Shown one piece after another: positions 13,330 through 24,256 of a stretch of 64,000 nt of DNA. The notes under the pieces are model-generated. The model did not search any database and was not told the DNA's origin. It saw only the letters and a list, made by a program, of their open reading frames with translations. The position numbers and the translations under genes are program-made. Origin of the DNA: Oxytricha trifallax (Eukaryota; Ciliophora; Spirotrichea; Sporadotrichida; Oxytrichidae); NCBI GenBank assembly GCA_000711775.1, contig ARYC01000070.1, forward strand, positions 62,001 to 126,000. The letters run 5' to 3'. Numbering within the stretch: position 1 is the first letter of the stretch; every line of letters starts with the position of its first letter.

Positions 13330-15179
13330 AGAATTCTGACAAGAATCTAAATAAAATTATTAATAATATGCTGGAAACTATAAAAATATAACCACATAAT
13401 TTCTTAAAATGAATATAAGATAATATCACCAATCTTTTTAAAATATGGAACACAAGGCTAAAAACCATAGATAAATACATACTGATGTTTTACTATTAGT
13501 AAAAGAATATTAAAAATGAGAAATAAGACAATATAAACTTTCGTTCTTTAAGGGATCAGTTGAAATAAAATCTTGATTTCCTAGCTCAAAGAAATAAGAT
13601 ATTTACTAAAGATAATTAAAACAAATTTATATAGCATCGCTGGTTTTTTAATTAAAAATACTTAACAGTTTACAAAACCCAAATACTAAAGCTATCTAAT
13701 TGAGAAATGGAGTAAATTTAAACCTTAAGACAAACAATTAGCTTGGTAAAAACCAACCCAAAAGTCAGAAGATACTTCAATAGGACTTTATTATGCCGAT
13801 AAAATGGCCAGACAATTTAATGTTAAGATATAAATATATAATAGATCTGGGTTCCTAAAGACTTCAATGTGATATTATTAATATTAACATTTGATAGTAT
13901 TAGTTATATAAGATATTTTTTAATTTTTATTAAAATAATTTTGAAAATAAATTGAAAATCAAGATAATAATATTGTTTGATATTAAATAGATTTAACAAA
14001 AATTTCATGAGTTTAGGTTAAATTGCTTGAATCGTAAGTTTGTTAAAATACCTAAAAATTGTAAAAAGTAAGATAGAAAGTATAATTACATGAGAAATTA
14101 TTAAGAAATACATAAAAACCTTACCTACGGGAAACTTCCAAAATATATTTTTTATCATGAGTCTTGCCAGAAAACTTCCCTATGGATATTTTAATAGAGT
14201 ATTTTAATATTTTTAAATTAAACATATGCAATTGCTATTTTAAGAAAACTCATAATCAGGAATAGCTTTTAAAACTTTAAGGAAATTATAGTTAAAAGCT
14301 TCCCTGTATATGTACATCAATTACCCAGGAATATAAAAATTTTAACTTTTATAAGGATGTTCAAATTTTATATCTCAATTCTTAACTAAGTATAATATTA
14401 AAGTTTTATGCGCTTTATTAGTTTTTTTAATTAAAAAAAATATGGGAAAATGGATTACACAAATTACCACTGCTTTCTTTTTATTCATAATAATAGTTGA
14501 AAACTGAATCAAAATAATTGAATGATTTCCTGTTTTGCTCTTTAATCTATTTATTATTTAAGAAAATAATTATTTAGTCTTAAACTTTATGTGAAATTAT
14601 TAATGCCTAGCTTGGCCTTATTTAGTTGTCTTAAATATGCGATTTCATGAAAATTAGCTATGATAAATCATTTATAATTAATTTTTATTTCTTTATAGAA
14701 ACCAAAATATAAATTACTATTAGATGTTTTTTTAAGATTAAAAATTTATGTATCCATGAATTTAATTTGTTTGATAAATTTGATAAAAATTAATTTAAAT
14801 AAAAATGTAATAAATAATTATTTTCTGAAATGTTAAAGCTTTGCTATTTATTCATCTGGATTGTAATTAGTTTCATTTGTTTGCATGCATAATTTGTTTA
14901 TTTCTTACTAATCTTTCAAGAAGCATAGTTTAATATTGCTAAAACATTACTCATGTTAGAAATTATCAAGTAAATTACAAATTATTGTTCAAGTTTTATA
15001 TTTGTTAAAATAGAATTGAATTGGTGAAATTGAAAAATAAATAAATAATTCAAGTCATAAATATATATGTAACTGCCACTAATTACAAAGCCTTAGATAA
15101 TATTTGGTTCACTATGCTTGCAGTTAGATTTGGCATGACAGGAAAGTGTCTGTGGCTTGAATAGTAAAAAAAAGATATT
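13330..15179. other. AT-rich DNA with one coding-like patch
   Basis: Mostly AT-rich filler up to the TBE1 end. A plus-strand patch at about 13660-13872 looks coding (YLIEKWSKFKPQDKQLAWQK, then IGLYYADKMARQFNVKIQIY) and ends in TGA. It may be the remainder of the decayed gene before the palindrome, but no frame link can be shown. Confidence 0.35.
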
Positions 15180-15317
15180 AAAAACCCCAAAACCCCTTCA
15201 GTAGTTTGATTGAGCTTTTGATTGATAAAAGTAGACTATTAGTGCATACTTTATTAGGGTTTTAATAGGGTTTATGTAGTGGTTTTATGTTTAAATATTA
15301 GTAATTTAAGTGAGTAT

Positions 15318-16130
15318 ATGCGAGGTTTGGGGTCAGTTTATGACAGTGAGTATATATATTTATTATTTAAGTTGCGATATGGATGCGATTAATATAGTGA
15401 ATAACTCAAGCCTGTACTGAATTATACGTCTATATCAAGGCTACTCCATAAATCTCCAGCAACTATGAGGTCTCACTGTCTATTAGCATTGAATTTAAAG
15501 AGATGGCAGCTTAATTCTAAGCCTAAAAGACCTCTAAAATTTTAGCAGCATCATATTGATTATCTTATTAATGATAAGACTCTTAAATACTGGGCTCATT
15601 TCTCTCTAGCCTAGAGGGCTGTGATGTTTCATCGCCAATTTCCTGAGCTTCACATATCTGCTTAATCGATAGCTAACATATATAAAAAGAACGGAATATC
15701 TTACAAGACAGTCAATCGCATTAAGAGAGTGATTGACTTTAATGTTCCATTTTATAAGACTAATTAAAATTATATATTCGATTAAATGCAGAGGTCTTAA
15801 GAGCATAATATATAGTTCATATATGCTGATGAAGCTGTATAAACATTCAATACCTTTATATCAAGGTCTTGGTACAAAAGGTATAGTAATATAGAAGTTA
15901 ATGACTAAAAGGTTAAGGTGTAAACTCATGCTATTCTTGGTGGAATAAGTGAAGATAGCGGCCTCGAGACTTATGTTATTCACCCTCGTTCTATAAAGAC
16001 TGAATAATATATTAAGTTCTTGCAATAACTCAGAGATAAGTACGCTGACTAAGAGATTATTCTATTCGTTGATAACTTGTCAGTTCATAAAACTAAAGAC
16101 TCAAGGAAGGAATATGAAAGGCTTAATATT

Positions 16131-16163
<33 letters not shown>

Positions 16164-16605
16164 TAAGCCATTGAATTAATTACGGGAGATTCTCAAGCGT
16201 TTATTTGAATTAACATCAAACCTTTCAAGGTACTCTCGGACTAACACTGATCTCTGAATCCCCACGGGCTTTTTAGTAAGGGCTTTTTCTACAGTGGACC
16301 CAAACCCCAGGTGATCTCAACCAGTGAAACTTCTAATTGCCCCTTCCGGGGATGTTAAAGGCTAAATATAACACCTGTATTCAATGTTCCTTACGGCCCT
16401 TAGTCAATGGAATTTAATTATATTGGGGGTTATTGAAAGGTCAATATAAGAATTGCTGCTCTACCATCTGATGCATGATTTAAAGATAGATACAGTCGAT
16501 TTTATTAAGAGTGCTGCTAAAAGAGTCAGTGATGAGAAAGCTAAAGTGTGCGCAAGATAAGGGAGATTTTGTGTTTATAAATAAGTATTAGATTTAAACA
16601 AATGA
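15318..16605 (+). pseudogene. TBE 42-kDa DDE transposase, interrupted
   Basis: IS630/Tc1/mariner-superfamily DDE transposase of the TBE type. I start it at the ATG 15318, since the next residues (MRGLGSVYD, then FKLRYG, LKPVL, ISRLLHKS) match the same region of copies 2 and 3; the ATG at 15465 is internal. The N-terminus looks like a helix-turn-helix. The first catalytic Asp is in YADEAV (about 15823-15840) and the second in LFVDNLSVH (about 16062-16090). An inserted 240-bp element at 16130-16369 then breaks the ORF, after which NGI and YWG mark the third acidic region, whose Glu codon is here TAA (Gln). A one-base deletion near 16450 shifts the frame. Convergent with the 22-kDa gene, ends 7 bases apart. 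Not functional as it stands. Confidence 0.9.
16130..16369 (-). mobile_element. SINE-like insertion in TBE1 transposase
   Basis: About 240 bases absent from the same point of TBE copy 3. It begins on the plus strand with a long (ATT)n run (about 16131-16163), which would be an (AAT)n 3' tail if the element lies on the minus strand. It is flanked by an imperfect 13-bp repeat, AAAGGCTTAATAT (16117-16129) and AAAGGCTAAATAT (16357-16369). GC is well above the host. It holds C/G-rich stems (for example CCCCTTCCGGGG near 16341). No convincing tRNA head is visible. A small LINE-mobilised retroposon is the best reading. Confidence 0.6.
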
Positions 16606-16611
16606 ATAAGT

Positions 16612-17403
16612 TCACATATTAAATTTGCCCGTAAAGGATTTGGCTTCTCTTTCTTTTCTTCCTTTTAAGGCTTGCTTGGGCCCATATTTCTTCTCTTAGT
16701 GCCAACCCCTGCATCTATGTTCATCTCGTCTGGCTTTTAGAATCTTTGAAGTTTTCTCTTACTCAATTCATGCTTTACTTGAGACTTTCTCTCTCTCTGT
16801 TTAGTTTGCTGCGCTCTTTCATCAAGTATATAGCAGTGCCAGGTTTTTCTATAAAGTTAGAAGACTAAGCTTACTTGAGATGAAAGGATGCTTTTGAAGT
16901 TCCTACAGCCAGGTATCACTTATTTTAATACCTTGCTTCTCTTTTTCTTCAGGAGAGATGCTGTATCGTTTCTTGTGAGCTTCTTAAATAACTTCATTTA
17001 AGTACTCAGGTTTCAGAGTTGAGAGAACACCAAAGAAGAAGTTTCTCTCTGGCAATTTATTAGAGAGCTGTAGCTTTGATGGAAGGTAGAGAGCTACATC
17101 CGGATCACTCATAGCGTCGCCATATAGGTTTGTTACTGAAATCTCAGGGTAGTTAGGTATCTCTATCATCCTAATTTCATTAGAATTAAAAGCTTTTTTG
17201 TCTTCACTCAGTAAGGATTTTAAGAATGAGATTTTAGTTCCCTCCTAAGTTGACAAGAACAATCCAACTATAATGGATTTATTAATCTTACTTAAGAACT
17301 TACCTTGCTATACCAAATATCTATAAAGGTCCTCTTTACTTCGAAATTTTCCTATTAAATCTTGAGATTAAATTCTCTTCATTGCATCATTCATAGACTC
17401 CAT
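16612..17403 (-). pseudogene. TBE 22-kDa ORF, copy 1
   Basis: Second TBE gene; function unknown in the family. It starts at the ATG 17403 (MESMNDAMKRIQSQDL), conserved in all copies. A 36-nt GT...AG intron lies at 17268-17303 and is needed to join YRYLVQQ to VGLFL. Conserved core: IPNYPEISVTNLYGDAMSD, then LPERNFFFGVLSTLKPEYL and HKKRYSISPEEKEKQGIKIS. One-base indels near 16845 and 16630 break the last third. The stop is the conserved TGA in ATGTGA at the convergent junction with the transposase. Confidence 0.85.
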
Positions 17404-18244
17404 CTTGCTTCCTCTTTCTAGAAATGTTAATGAAATTTAAAATTATGGATATCCATTCTAAGTTTATTAAAATCTTACTACTAAATAGGGAGGACCTACT
17501 GGAGGTCAACCTTGAAAAGATATGCGGAGAAGCATTGAAAAACTTGCTCCAAGTTTCACAGAATGATTTCCATTTTTATCAATCTATCTCCATTAAATTG
17601 CTCCTAATAATGTTTAATTATTTTAGGAGGTCCTCCATATTAAGTTCAAACTTAATTTGGAGGACCTCCTAGAGAAACAAAACTTCATTAAGAGTATTTT
17701 AATTTACCAAAATGTATAAAATTCTCATAAAATATGTCAACTTACAGTCTTTATGGTTAATTAATTTTCTTACCTCTCAGCAAATAATCAAGAATCTTTT
17801 GAAATAAGTTGAAATTTAAATTCAAATTTATAATTAATAATAGCAATAGTAAATGTAATAATCAAAAATGTAAATCTAAAAAAAACGTTATTATTTCTCC
17901 ATTTTCCTTCATACTTAGCTCCATTAGCTTGAGTGAAATTTTTCTTGTGTTGTTCTTAGTCTTCAGTTGACTCTTGCTCGCATGTACTTCTCAATCGATC
18001 TTGGTGCCACCCCTGCAAAATTATTTTTTTAGATATGTTTTTTGTAACTTACATTTTAAATGAATGACACTGCACCTTCTGATCAGACATGTTTTCATAT
18101 TCTTATATTCTTAATTTATTTTTTAATACAATTCACTTTATTTCAAAAAAATCGTGAATCTACCAGAGTGTCTTATACTCTACTATATTAGTTTATCTAG
18201 GTAGATTTTATCATTATTATAATAAAATATATCAGAAAACTAAA
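17404..18244. promoter_or_regulatory. Divergent promoter region of TBE1
   Basis: Lies between the starts of the 22-kDa (-) and 57-kDa (+) genes, so it must hold both promoters. It contains a compact inverted repeat of AGGAGGTCCTCC and GGAGGACCTCCT (about 17625-17672) plus a related GGAGGACCTACTGGAGGTC block near 17489-17507. Copies 2 and 3 have different iterated motifs at the same place. The region is 841 bp here against about 560 bp in the other copies; the excess coincides with a MORN-coding fragment. Confidence 0.6.
17886..18016 (-). other. MORN-repeat coding fragment inside TBE1
   Basis: On the minus strand a TGA-free frame reads GWHQDRLRSTCEQ ... QANGAKYEGKWRNNNVF. The GAKYEGKWRNN part fits the MORN consensus (GxxYEGxWxNG). 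The fragment is directly preceded on its own strand by TTTTGCAG, a good 3' splice site, so it looks like an exon edge from a cellular gene. It is absent from TBE copies 2 and 3. It may be a captured gene fragment or a macronuclear-destined segment lying inside a transposon. Only one MORN unit is seen. Confidence 0.5.
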
Positions 18245-20111
18245 ATGAGCGCTAACCTTTTGAGAAGAGCGGCATTACTTGGATCATGTCAATAAAAGTT
18301 ATCATTCCAGCAACCAAGAAAAGTAGAGACCAGAGACGCTTGTACTCAGTGGGAGCCTACTTATGACAACTTTGACCAGTCTAGCTTTGAGATTTAAATA
18401 TAAGTTAAGTAGGAGGTTATCATAGAAGCTGTGTAAATTGAGGAGGAGGTTAAACAACCCTCCATAGAGCATTAATAAATACCAGCCAAAGTTGACTATT
18501 AATGCAAAGAATGCAATAAAGTTTTCCCTTACAAGTCAACTTATAAGAGACACTTGAGAGATATACACAACGATATGCCAAGGTTATATCTCAAGCATTA
18601 AAAGAAAGATGGGAAGTATGTCTGTGAGTTCTGTGAGAAGCCATATTCTCATACTAGAGACCTCAAAGTGCACTTAAAGAAAAAGCACAATTAAAGTTTT
18701 GTCTTTATTCATGAACCTACAGGGAATAGATTCCTCTAAAAGAGAAGATCAAGAAACCCAGTGGAGTCTCTTAGAGTTGAAGTCTAGAAGTAAGTTAAAA
18801 TGAAGAAAGCAGTCAAGAACTTTCCAGTCTCTGAGATCAATAAAATCATGGTTAAAATAGAGGCAATGAAGATTCCTATATTAAAAATTATTGACTTAGA
18901 TTCTTGCCTAGAAAGCTATCTCACTCTTGAAGATAAAATAGAGAAGAGAGTCATTACTGATGAATAATTTGCTTACAAGATATATCCTTTCAATTACTTC
19001 CTTGCGGATGACAAGTTCCAAATGGAATTAGCTAATAAATATTATGCTCTTTAAAAGGCAAAGTTAAATGAGTGCAGGCATATCATCTAGCTTGATGCTA
19101 TTTTACTTGGTAAAGATCATGTAGCCTTCAGGCTTACTTTACTTGAAATGACTTACAGAGAATTCTTATCTGACAATAGATGTCAGAGATAAATTAGCTA
19201 GATAGTATAGCAGATAGTTGAAGGGATTGAAGAGCTTCACAAGCTAGGTTATGTTCATAGAGACTTAAAGCCAGAGAATATCATGATGAACTTTCAGCCT
19301 CTTAGAGTTTATATTATTGTAGGAATACATTTTAATTAGGAAAATTAAATTATATTTAAATTATTATAAATCAAAATCTTGGCAGTTAACTTTGTCCTAG
19401 CCTAGACAATATGGTATTTATTGATAGAGAATTCAAAATTAGTTGGACTTTACTATTGGCGGTACCCCTCTATCGCATTCCCAGAGCGAGATAACGCGAC
19501 TTTAATTTTGGCAAAAAAATCAACTAAACAAATCAACAAAAATTAAAGTCGCGTTATCTCGCTCTGGGAATGCAATAGAGGGGTACCGCCAATAGTAAAG
19601 TCCAGCTAATTTTGAATTCTCTATCGAACAAGTACCATATTGTCTAGGCTAGTACAAAGTTAACTGCCAAGATTTTGATTTATAATAATTTAAATATAAT
19701 TTAATTTTCCTAATTCAAATGTATTCCTACAATATTGATTTCATCAGAGCTCAAAGAGTGCAAGCCTCTGCATAAGGAAATGTATACGGTACTCCTGGAT
19801 ATTTCTCAGAGAGAGAGGATTGGAGAGATGGAGACACTTATTGGGATATCTGGGCTCTAGCAGTAATAATAATAATAGAGAGCGACATACCAAGAAACGA
19901 TTACTTTATCTGCAGGGGTGAGAGAGATTCTAACAGAGAATCAAACAATATCTCAATAGAAATAAAATAAATTGATGTCTCAGAGAACTTGCATACTCAA
20001 CTATTATCAAGCCAAGCTAAGCGAATTAACAAACAATAGAAAAAATCAAACATCAACTTAGAAAAATAAAATTCAGAGAACTGCCACATGACTGTAAGCT
20101 TATGTTCGTGA
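18245..20111 (+). CDS. TBE 57-kDa zinc finger/kinase-like protein, copy 1 (MITE-interrupted)
   Basis: Third TBE gene. The reading frame starts at 18245 (MSANLLRRAALLG) and, apart from the 418-bp MITE at 19316-19733, is open to the TGA 20109-20111; removing the MITE and one target copy keeps the frame (about 480 residues). It has two C2H2 fingers, CKECNKVF...H..H and CEFCEKPY...H..H, around residues 100-150. A kinase-like domain follows: AYKIYPF with a candidate Lys, HRDLKPENIM (catalytic loop, about residue 355), then the MITE, then IDF in place of DFG, GTPGYFS and WDIWALAV. The Gly-rich loop is not obvious and DFG is altered, so activity is uncertain. If the MITE is excised with other germline DNA the gene could be restored, but that is inference. 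Confidence 0.85.
19316..19733. repeat. 418-bp palindromic MITE in the TBE1 kinase gene
   Basis: Full-length inverted repeat starting ATTGTAGGAATAC and ending with its complement, with a short central loop (about 19515-19540). Flanked by direct ATT triplets (19313-19315 and 19734-19736). Comparison with the kinase reading frame of the other TBE copies gives the empty site exactly. Internal arms include GACTTTACTATTGGCGGTAC, which recurs in the 48-kb palindrome, so both belong to one family. No coding capacity; it would need a transposase in trans. Confidence 0.9.
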
Positions 20112-20281
20112 GAAATATTTTAAAAATTCGCTTGTTATACTCACTTAAATTACTAATATTTAAACATAAAACCAGTACATAAACCCTATTAAAACCCTAA
20201 TAAAGTATGCACTAATAGTCTACTTTTATTAATCAAAAACTCAATCAAACTACTGAAAGAGTTTTGGGGTTTTGAAACTTA

Positions 20282-20320
20282 GTCGTGACGTAGACGTAAC
20301 TGAGTGAGTTGACGTGGCAA
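20282..20320 (-). repeat. 39-bp motif shared with 33905-33945
   Basis: The motif (core GAGTTGACGTGGCAA, with CGTAGACGTA upstream) lies 8 bases beyond the TBE1 right end. The reverse complement of 33905-33945 matches it at about four positions in five, with flanks unrelated. It may be the terminus of an unrecognised element or a conserved binding site. Confidence 0.6.
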
Positions 20321-20460
20321 TTTCATTATAAATATTTAATTTATTTAAAATCACTTTATTATATAAATTATTTTAAGACCTCGAATAACAAGCATTTTAA
20401 TATTATAAACTTTAACCATCAAATTTAGTTTAGCAATTAATAAGCTGAATTTGATTGTGA

Positions 20461-21370
20461 GATATGGTCAAACCTCATGATAGCTATCAAGCATTGAAAA
20501 AGCACAGGCAGATACACCATCAATGCAGTACGAAACTTCTCTTATTAAGTTGCAAAGTAATGAATTGCGTGTCATTGTTCAATCATAGAGTGAATAAATA
20601 GAAGACTTGAAAGCACAATTGAATTAACAAGACCTTAAAGTGAAATAAAGAATAACAGATTTACGAAAAGAAATCACTGCATTAAAGAATGAACTTGCAA
20701 AATTGGGTAAGAAAAAATGCTCACAAGCTAAAGTTGAAGTTAGCACACAGTTACAAAAGGATTATTCTTAAATTACCTAAAACTATGCTGCATATAATTT
20801 AGACCTCTTCAATTAAGATCATATGGACTATCTAAATACAAAACTTTGTGAGCAATATGCAGATATTGTGATTGCTGATTGCCCTTTTTCAGATACAATG
20901 ATCGATTTTAACTTTTTATAATAGATGATAAAAATCTAATGACATATGAAATTGAAAAAGTTTTAAAAACCGGCCTACTATATTTTGGGTGACGAATAAA
21001 AAATTTGAATTTGGATTAGAGTTTTCAAAAACACAGATACACTTGCGTAGATATGATTATTTGGGAGAAAGTTGATGATAATGGAAACTTTGTTGGTGGA
21101 CCAGGATATTATTTGTATTTCTAATTTGAAATATGTTTGATAGGAAAGAAAGGAAAATTTCACTTTGACAACATTCTTCATCTTTACCCAAACATTATTA
21201 ATGTAAAGAGAAGAGAGTCATCAAGAAAACCAGATCAACTTTATCATATTATCAAGAAAATAGTTCCTGATGCCAGAATAATTGAATTTCTTGCAAGAAC
21301 TCAAAACATAATGGAGGGAATAATTTCAGTAGGAGATCAAATTGAAGTAGCAAAATGGAGAGAGCTTTAA
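20461..21370 (+). pseudogene. MT-A70 family methyltransferase relic
   Basis: With ciliate Gln codons the plus strand encodes a coiled-coil N-part (EDLKAQLNQQDLKVKQRITD) followed by an MT-A70 fold. Recognisable blocks in order: YADIVIADCPFSDTM at the position of the catalytic DPPW motif, LKTGLLYFWVTNKKFEFG, DMIIWEKVDDNGNFVGG, ICLIGKKG, RKPDQLYHIIKKIVP and EFLARTQ before GIISVGDQIE. The order matches METTL3/METTL14-type proteins. DCPF replaces DPPW, as in catalytically inactive partner subunits such as METTL14-like proteins or ciliate MTA9. At least two frameshifts (near 20925 and 21020) interrupt it. Ciliate MTA proteins make N6-adenine marks; whether this copy derives from one of them is inference. 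The last 230 bases (21137-21370) form one clean frame with a terminal TAA that would be read as Gln. Confidence 0.7.
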
Positions 21371-21950
21371 TATGGATACATTGTTTGATAGATAATTGAC
21401 TTAATTTTCTTAATTTATAAAAATTAAATAAGCTTTAAAATTTGTAATTTATAATTATTTAAGTCTTTATACTTGCTATTAACTTTTATAAGTTTGCCGA
21501 TTCATGAAATTAAGATTTTATTTTACAATTATTTACAATAGACTAGGAAAACTGTTTTAAAATAGTTGTTTTTTATAATTATATAGAGAAATGAACATAA
21601 GTTATTGTTAAATGTTATTTATCAGTAACTTTATAAATCTATTTTTTTAAATGTCCCCAGGAGAAATTAGTGAGGGGTTTTAAGGTTTTCATTTTTTTAA
21701 AAAAAAATTAATGGGATTTATCTCTATTCTTAATTTTACAAAGAATTATTTTTTATTGCTAAATTTATTCAGATACTTGGTATCAGATAATTTAAAAACT
21801 TAAGTACTTTAGAGATTTTGTTAAGGCATGCTGAAATGCTATAGCTGCCTAATCGTGATTTAAAGATGATTAAGTTCGCATATATTTAAATAAGCTAGTC
21901 TTTGTTTCGATATCCTTATCAATTTCGATTGATTTCTTAATAAAAGAAAA
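21371..21950. other. AT-rich DNA, no gene seen
   Basis: About 580 bases of AT-rich sequence between the methyltransferase relic and the split transposase. A homopolymer-rich patch lies near 21690-21710. No feature supported. Confidence 0.4.
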
Positions 21951-22666
21951 GAATTTCTCAACTGGGGTCATTTCAAAATGATATGGTCCCCAGTAGTAAA
22001 AGCTTAGTTGTAGCAATCTAAATTTCCTTTAAATATTTTAGCTCTTGTGATTAGTCGCATTGCCAAGTAAGAATATAGTGCTCGCCCTCCTGTGTTGATT
22101 TTATTAGTCCAGAATGCATATTAGCTCCATTAGAAAATAATAGAAAGTCTTACTATTATTATTTCCTTTAACTAATTGAAAGTCGACGTCTCCTTTCATT
22201 AAAAATTTCTGCTAGCATATTAACTTGATAGAATCTTTTTGAGAGGTCCCAATAATACTTAACTCCTTTAAAACTCCAACTCTTCTTGATGTCATTTGTC
22301 AATTGAATGCTGCTTTCATCTATGTTAATTATAGTTTTAGCTAAGCTCGATTGATCTACAAAATCTTTAGTGGCGAAATGTCGAGCTACAATTGACTATT
22401 AACAATTTGTCCTTTGATTAATTTTGTAAATCTTTTTAAAGCTCATCATCAATGACTATTTCATAAATTTTGATAACTTAGTCGTACTTACAACTAAGCC
22501 TAATTTTTATTTGAGTTTCTAACTAATTTCCTTAGTTGATTTATTTAGACCCCTTCCTTTAATTGTTTTTGAATTAAAAATTTTATAGCCTGATAATTTT
22601 GGCTAGTTTATCTTTGCTATTTGAACTATTTTAGATCTAATTTATCAATCTTTTAGTCTAGAGCAT

Positions 22667-24256
22667 TCAAAACCCCAAAACCTCTTAGTGAGGTTTATAA
22701 GTGCTTTGATTTGTAGGGTATAGTTGGGGTCTTATTGAGGTTAGTAGACAAAATGCAGGTTTTATCTTAATTTAATGAATATTTAATGAATTTTAGTTTA
22801 CTTAAATCATACAAATTTTATCTGCTTGTCTTTATTATATCTTTTGAACCTTGTCTCTCTCAAGTGGGTCAAGTATGTCATCTAATGTTTACCGAGGATA
22901 GTTAGGAGCTCTCACGATTATCATCTCTACTATGCTTTTAATTTCTTAGCAGACATCTTCTTACTTTATATGTTTCTGAGCCAAACTTATTGATTATTGT
23001 TCATGCTTTGTACCAAAGTAAGACATACATTCCATGTCACTTTCTAATATTATTGCTGCTACTGCCCAAACATCCCATTAAAGAGAACCATTAGTCCACT
23101 TCTCTCTTATTGGGAAGTAACCTGGAGTACCAAGTACCTGTGCTAAAGTGACAATCTCCTATCTTAAAGCTCTATTGAAATCGATAACCACTACTTCTAA
23201 AGGGCAGAGATTTAGCATAACGTTTTCAGGCTTCAAATCTCTATGAACATATCCAAGTTCATGCAACTCCTTAACACCCTGAATCATATCTGAGAGTATA
23301 TCGTTTAAATCATCAGGGTATCTATTGTGATATAGGTAGTCTCTCAGAGTCATCTCAAATTTCTTTAGCCTTAATGCGATGAAACCATAACTTAAAATAA
23401 CACCATTTAGCTTAAGCAAATTCTTGGAGTCTTTTCTTTAGGCCTCTCTAAGTACCATGTATTCATTAGCAAACTCGTTTTAATACTGTTGGTTCTTAAT
23501 AAGATAGCTGAAAGGATATACCTTGTATGCAAACTCGTCGACTACTATAAGTTTTGCCTTGCTAGGAACATTTATATTCAAGTAGTTTTCTATACAACTG
23601 CTAAGATCAACAGCATTTAATGCAGGAATATACATAGCCTTCGCTTAGAAACATGCTAAAATTGTATAACCTGCTGGCTGGTTCATCGATTCATATCGCT
23701 TCTGTCTCTTGAGACTCTCTTGCTGCTCTCTTTATGACTCAAGAGTATTAGATTTTCTTTTAGCTGGTACTAGTTTTTTAGTCTCTTAATCTTCAATCAA
23801 GAACTCACTGAGGTGATGCTTTTGCATATGCCTTTTAACTTTAGCTGAGTGAGTATATGATTTCATGCATGTCGTACACTAATACCTACCATCTACCTTT
23901 TCATGCTTGAAATAGATCTTGGCTTTGCCAGAGTGTACCTCTTTAAGGTGTCTCTTCAAGCTTTGTTCAGTTGAGAAATGATTCTAGCAGTCTTCACTAT
24001 AATATGTTTTTATCTTTTCGATTGGTAACTGTTCTTTTAGCTCCTCAACATAATCAATTTAAGTTTAAACCCCTATCTCTGCACTCTATCTCTGGTTTAA
24101 TACTTCTATGATAAAAACCTCTGCTTCAAATTCAAGAGCTCATAGCTCTACCTCCCTCTCAACATAAATGATTTCAGGCTTTTTAGTGGAGCCAAAGTTG
24201 AGCATTGATTGACCTGCTCCTAAAAGTGCCGCTCTACGATTTAAGTTGACCGCCAT
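22667..24256 (-). CDS. TBE 57-kDa zinc finger/kinase-like protein, copy 2
   Basis: Starts at ATG 24256 (MAVNLNRRAALLG). The frame has no indel to its end and only one internal TGA, at 24140-24142 (codon 39). Zinc-finger region: C-x2-C-type pairs near residues 95-150, the first finger having CQNHF with its second Cys changed. Kinase blocks: AYKVYPFSYL, VHRDLKPENVM (about 23240-23270), VVIDFNRAL in the DFG position, LGTPGYF and WDVWAVAAI. The usual C-terminal stop is gone: the frame stays open through the terminal inverted repeat and stops at a TGA (22669-22667) made of the last two element bases plus one target base. That gives 529 codons before the stop. Loss of a cellular stop rather than a designed end is the simplest view. 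Confidence 0.85.

Larger units (their letters stand above)
15180..20274. mobile_element. TBE transposon copy 1 (with nested insertions)
   Basis: Telomere-bearing element of the TBE family. Both ends carry the C4A4C4-type terminus (CCCCAAAACCCC at the left, its complement at the right) followed by long terminal inverted repeats of about 150 bases. Gene order is transposase (+), 22-kDa gene (-), 57-kDa zinc finger/kinase gene (+). At 5,095 bp it is about 1.1 kb longer than the other two copies; a 240-bp insertion in the transposase, a 418-bp MITE in the kinase and extra sequence with a MORN fragment explain most of this. The flanking triplets ATT (15177-15179) and AAA (20275-20277) do not match, so the target duplication has decayed or the ends are recombinant. 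Confidence 0.95.

Noticed and set aside
15465..15467. Start codon of the TBE1 transposase at 15465
   Set aside because: The aligned codon in copies 2 and 3 is GTT, and conserved sequence extends about 49 codons upstream to the ATG at 15318.
16131..16163. CRISPR or tandem-repeat array
   Set aside because: This is a plain (ATT)n microsatellite tail. No spaced direct repeats were found anywhere in the window.
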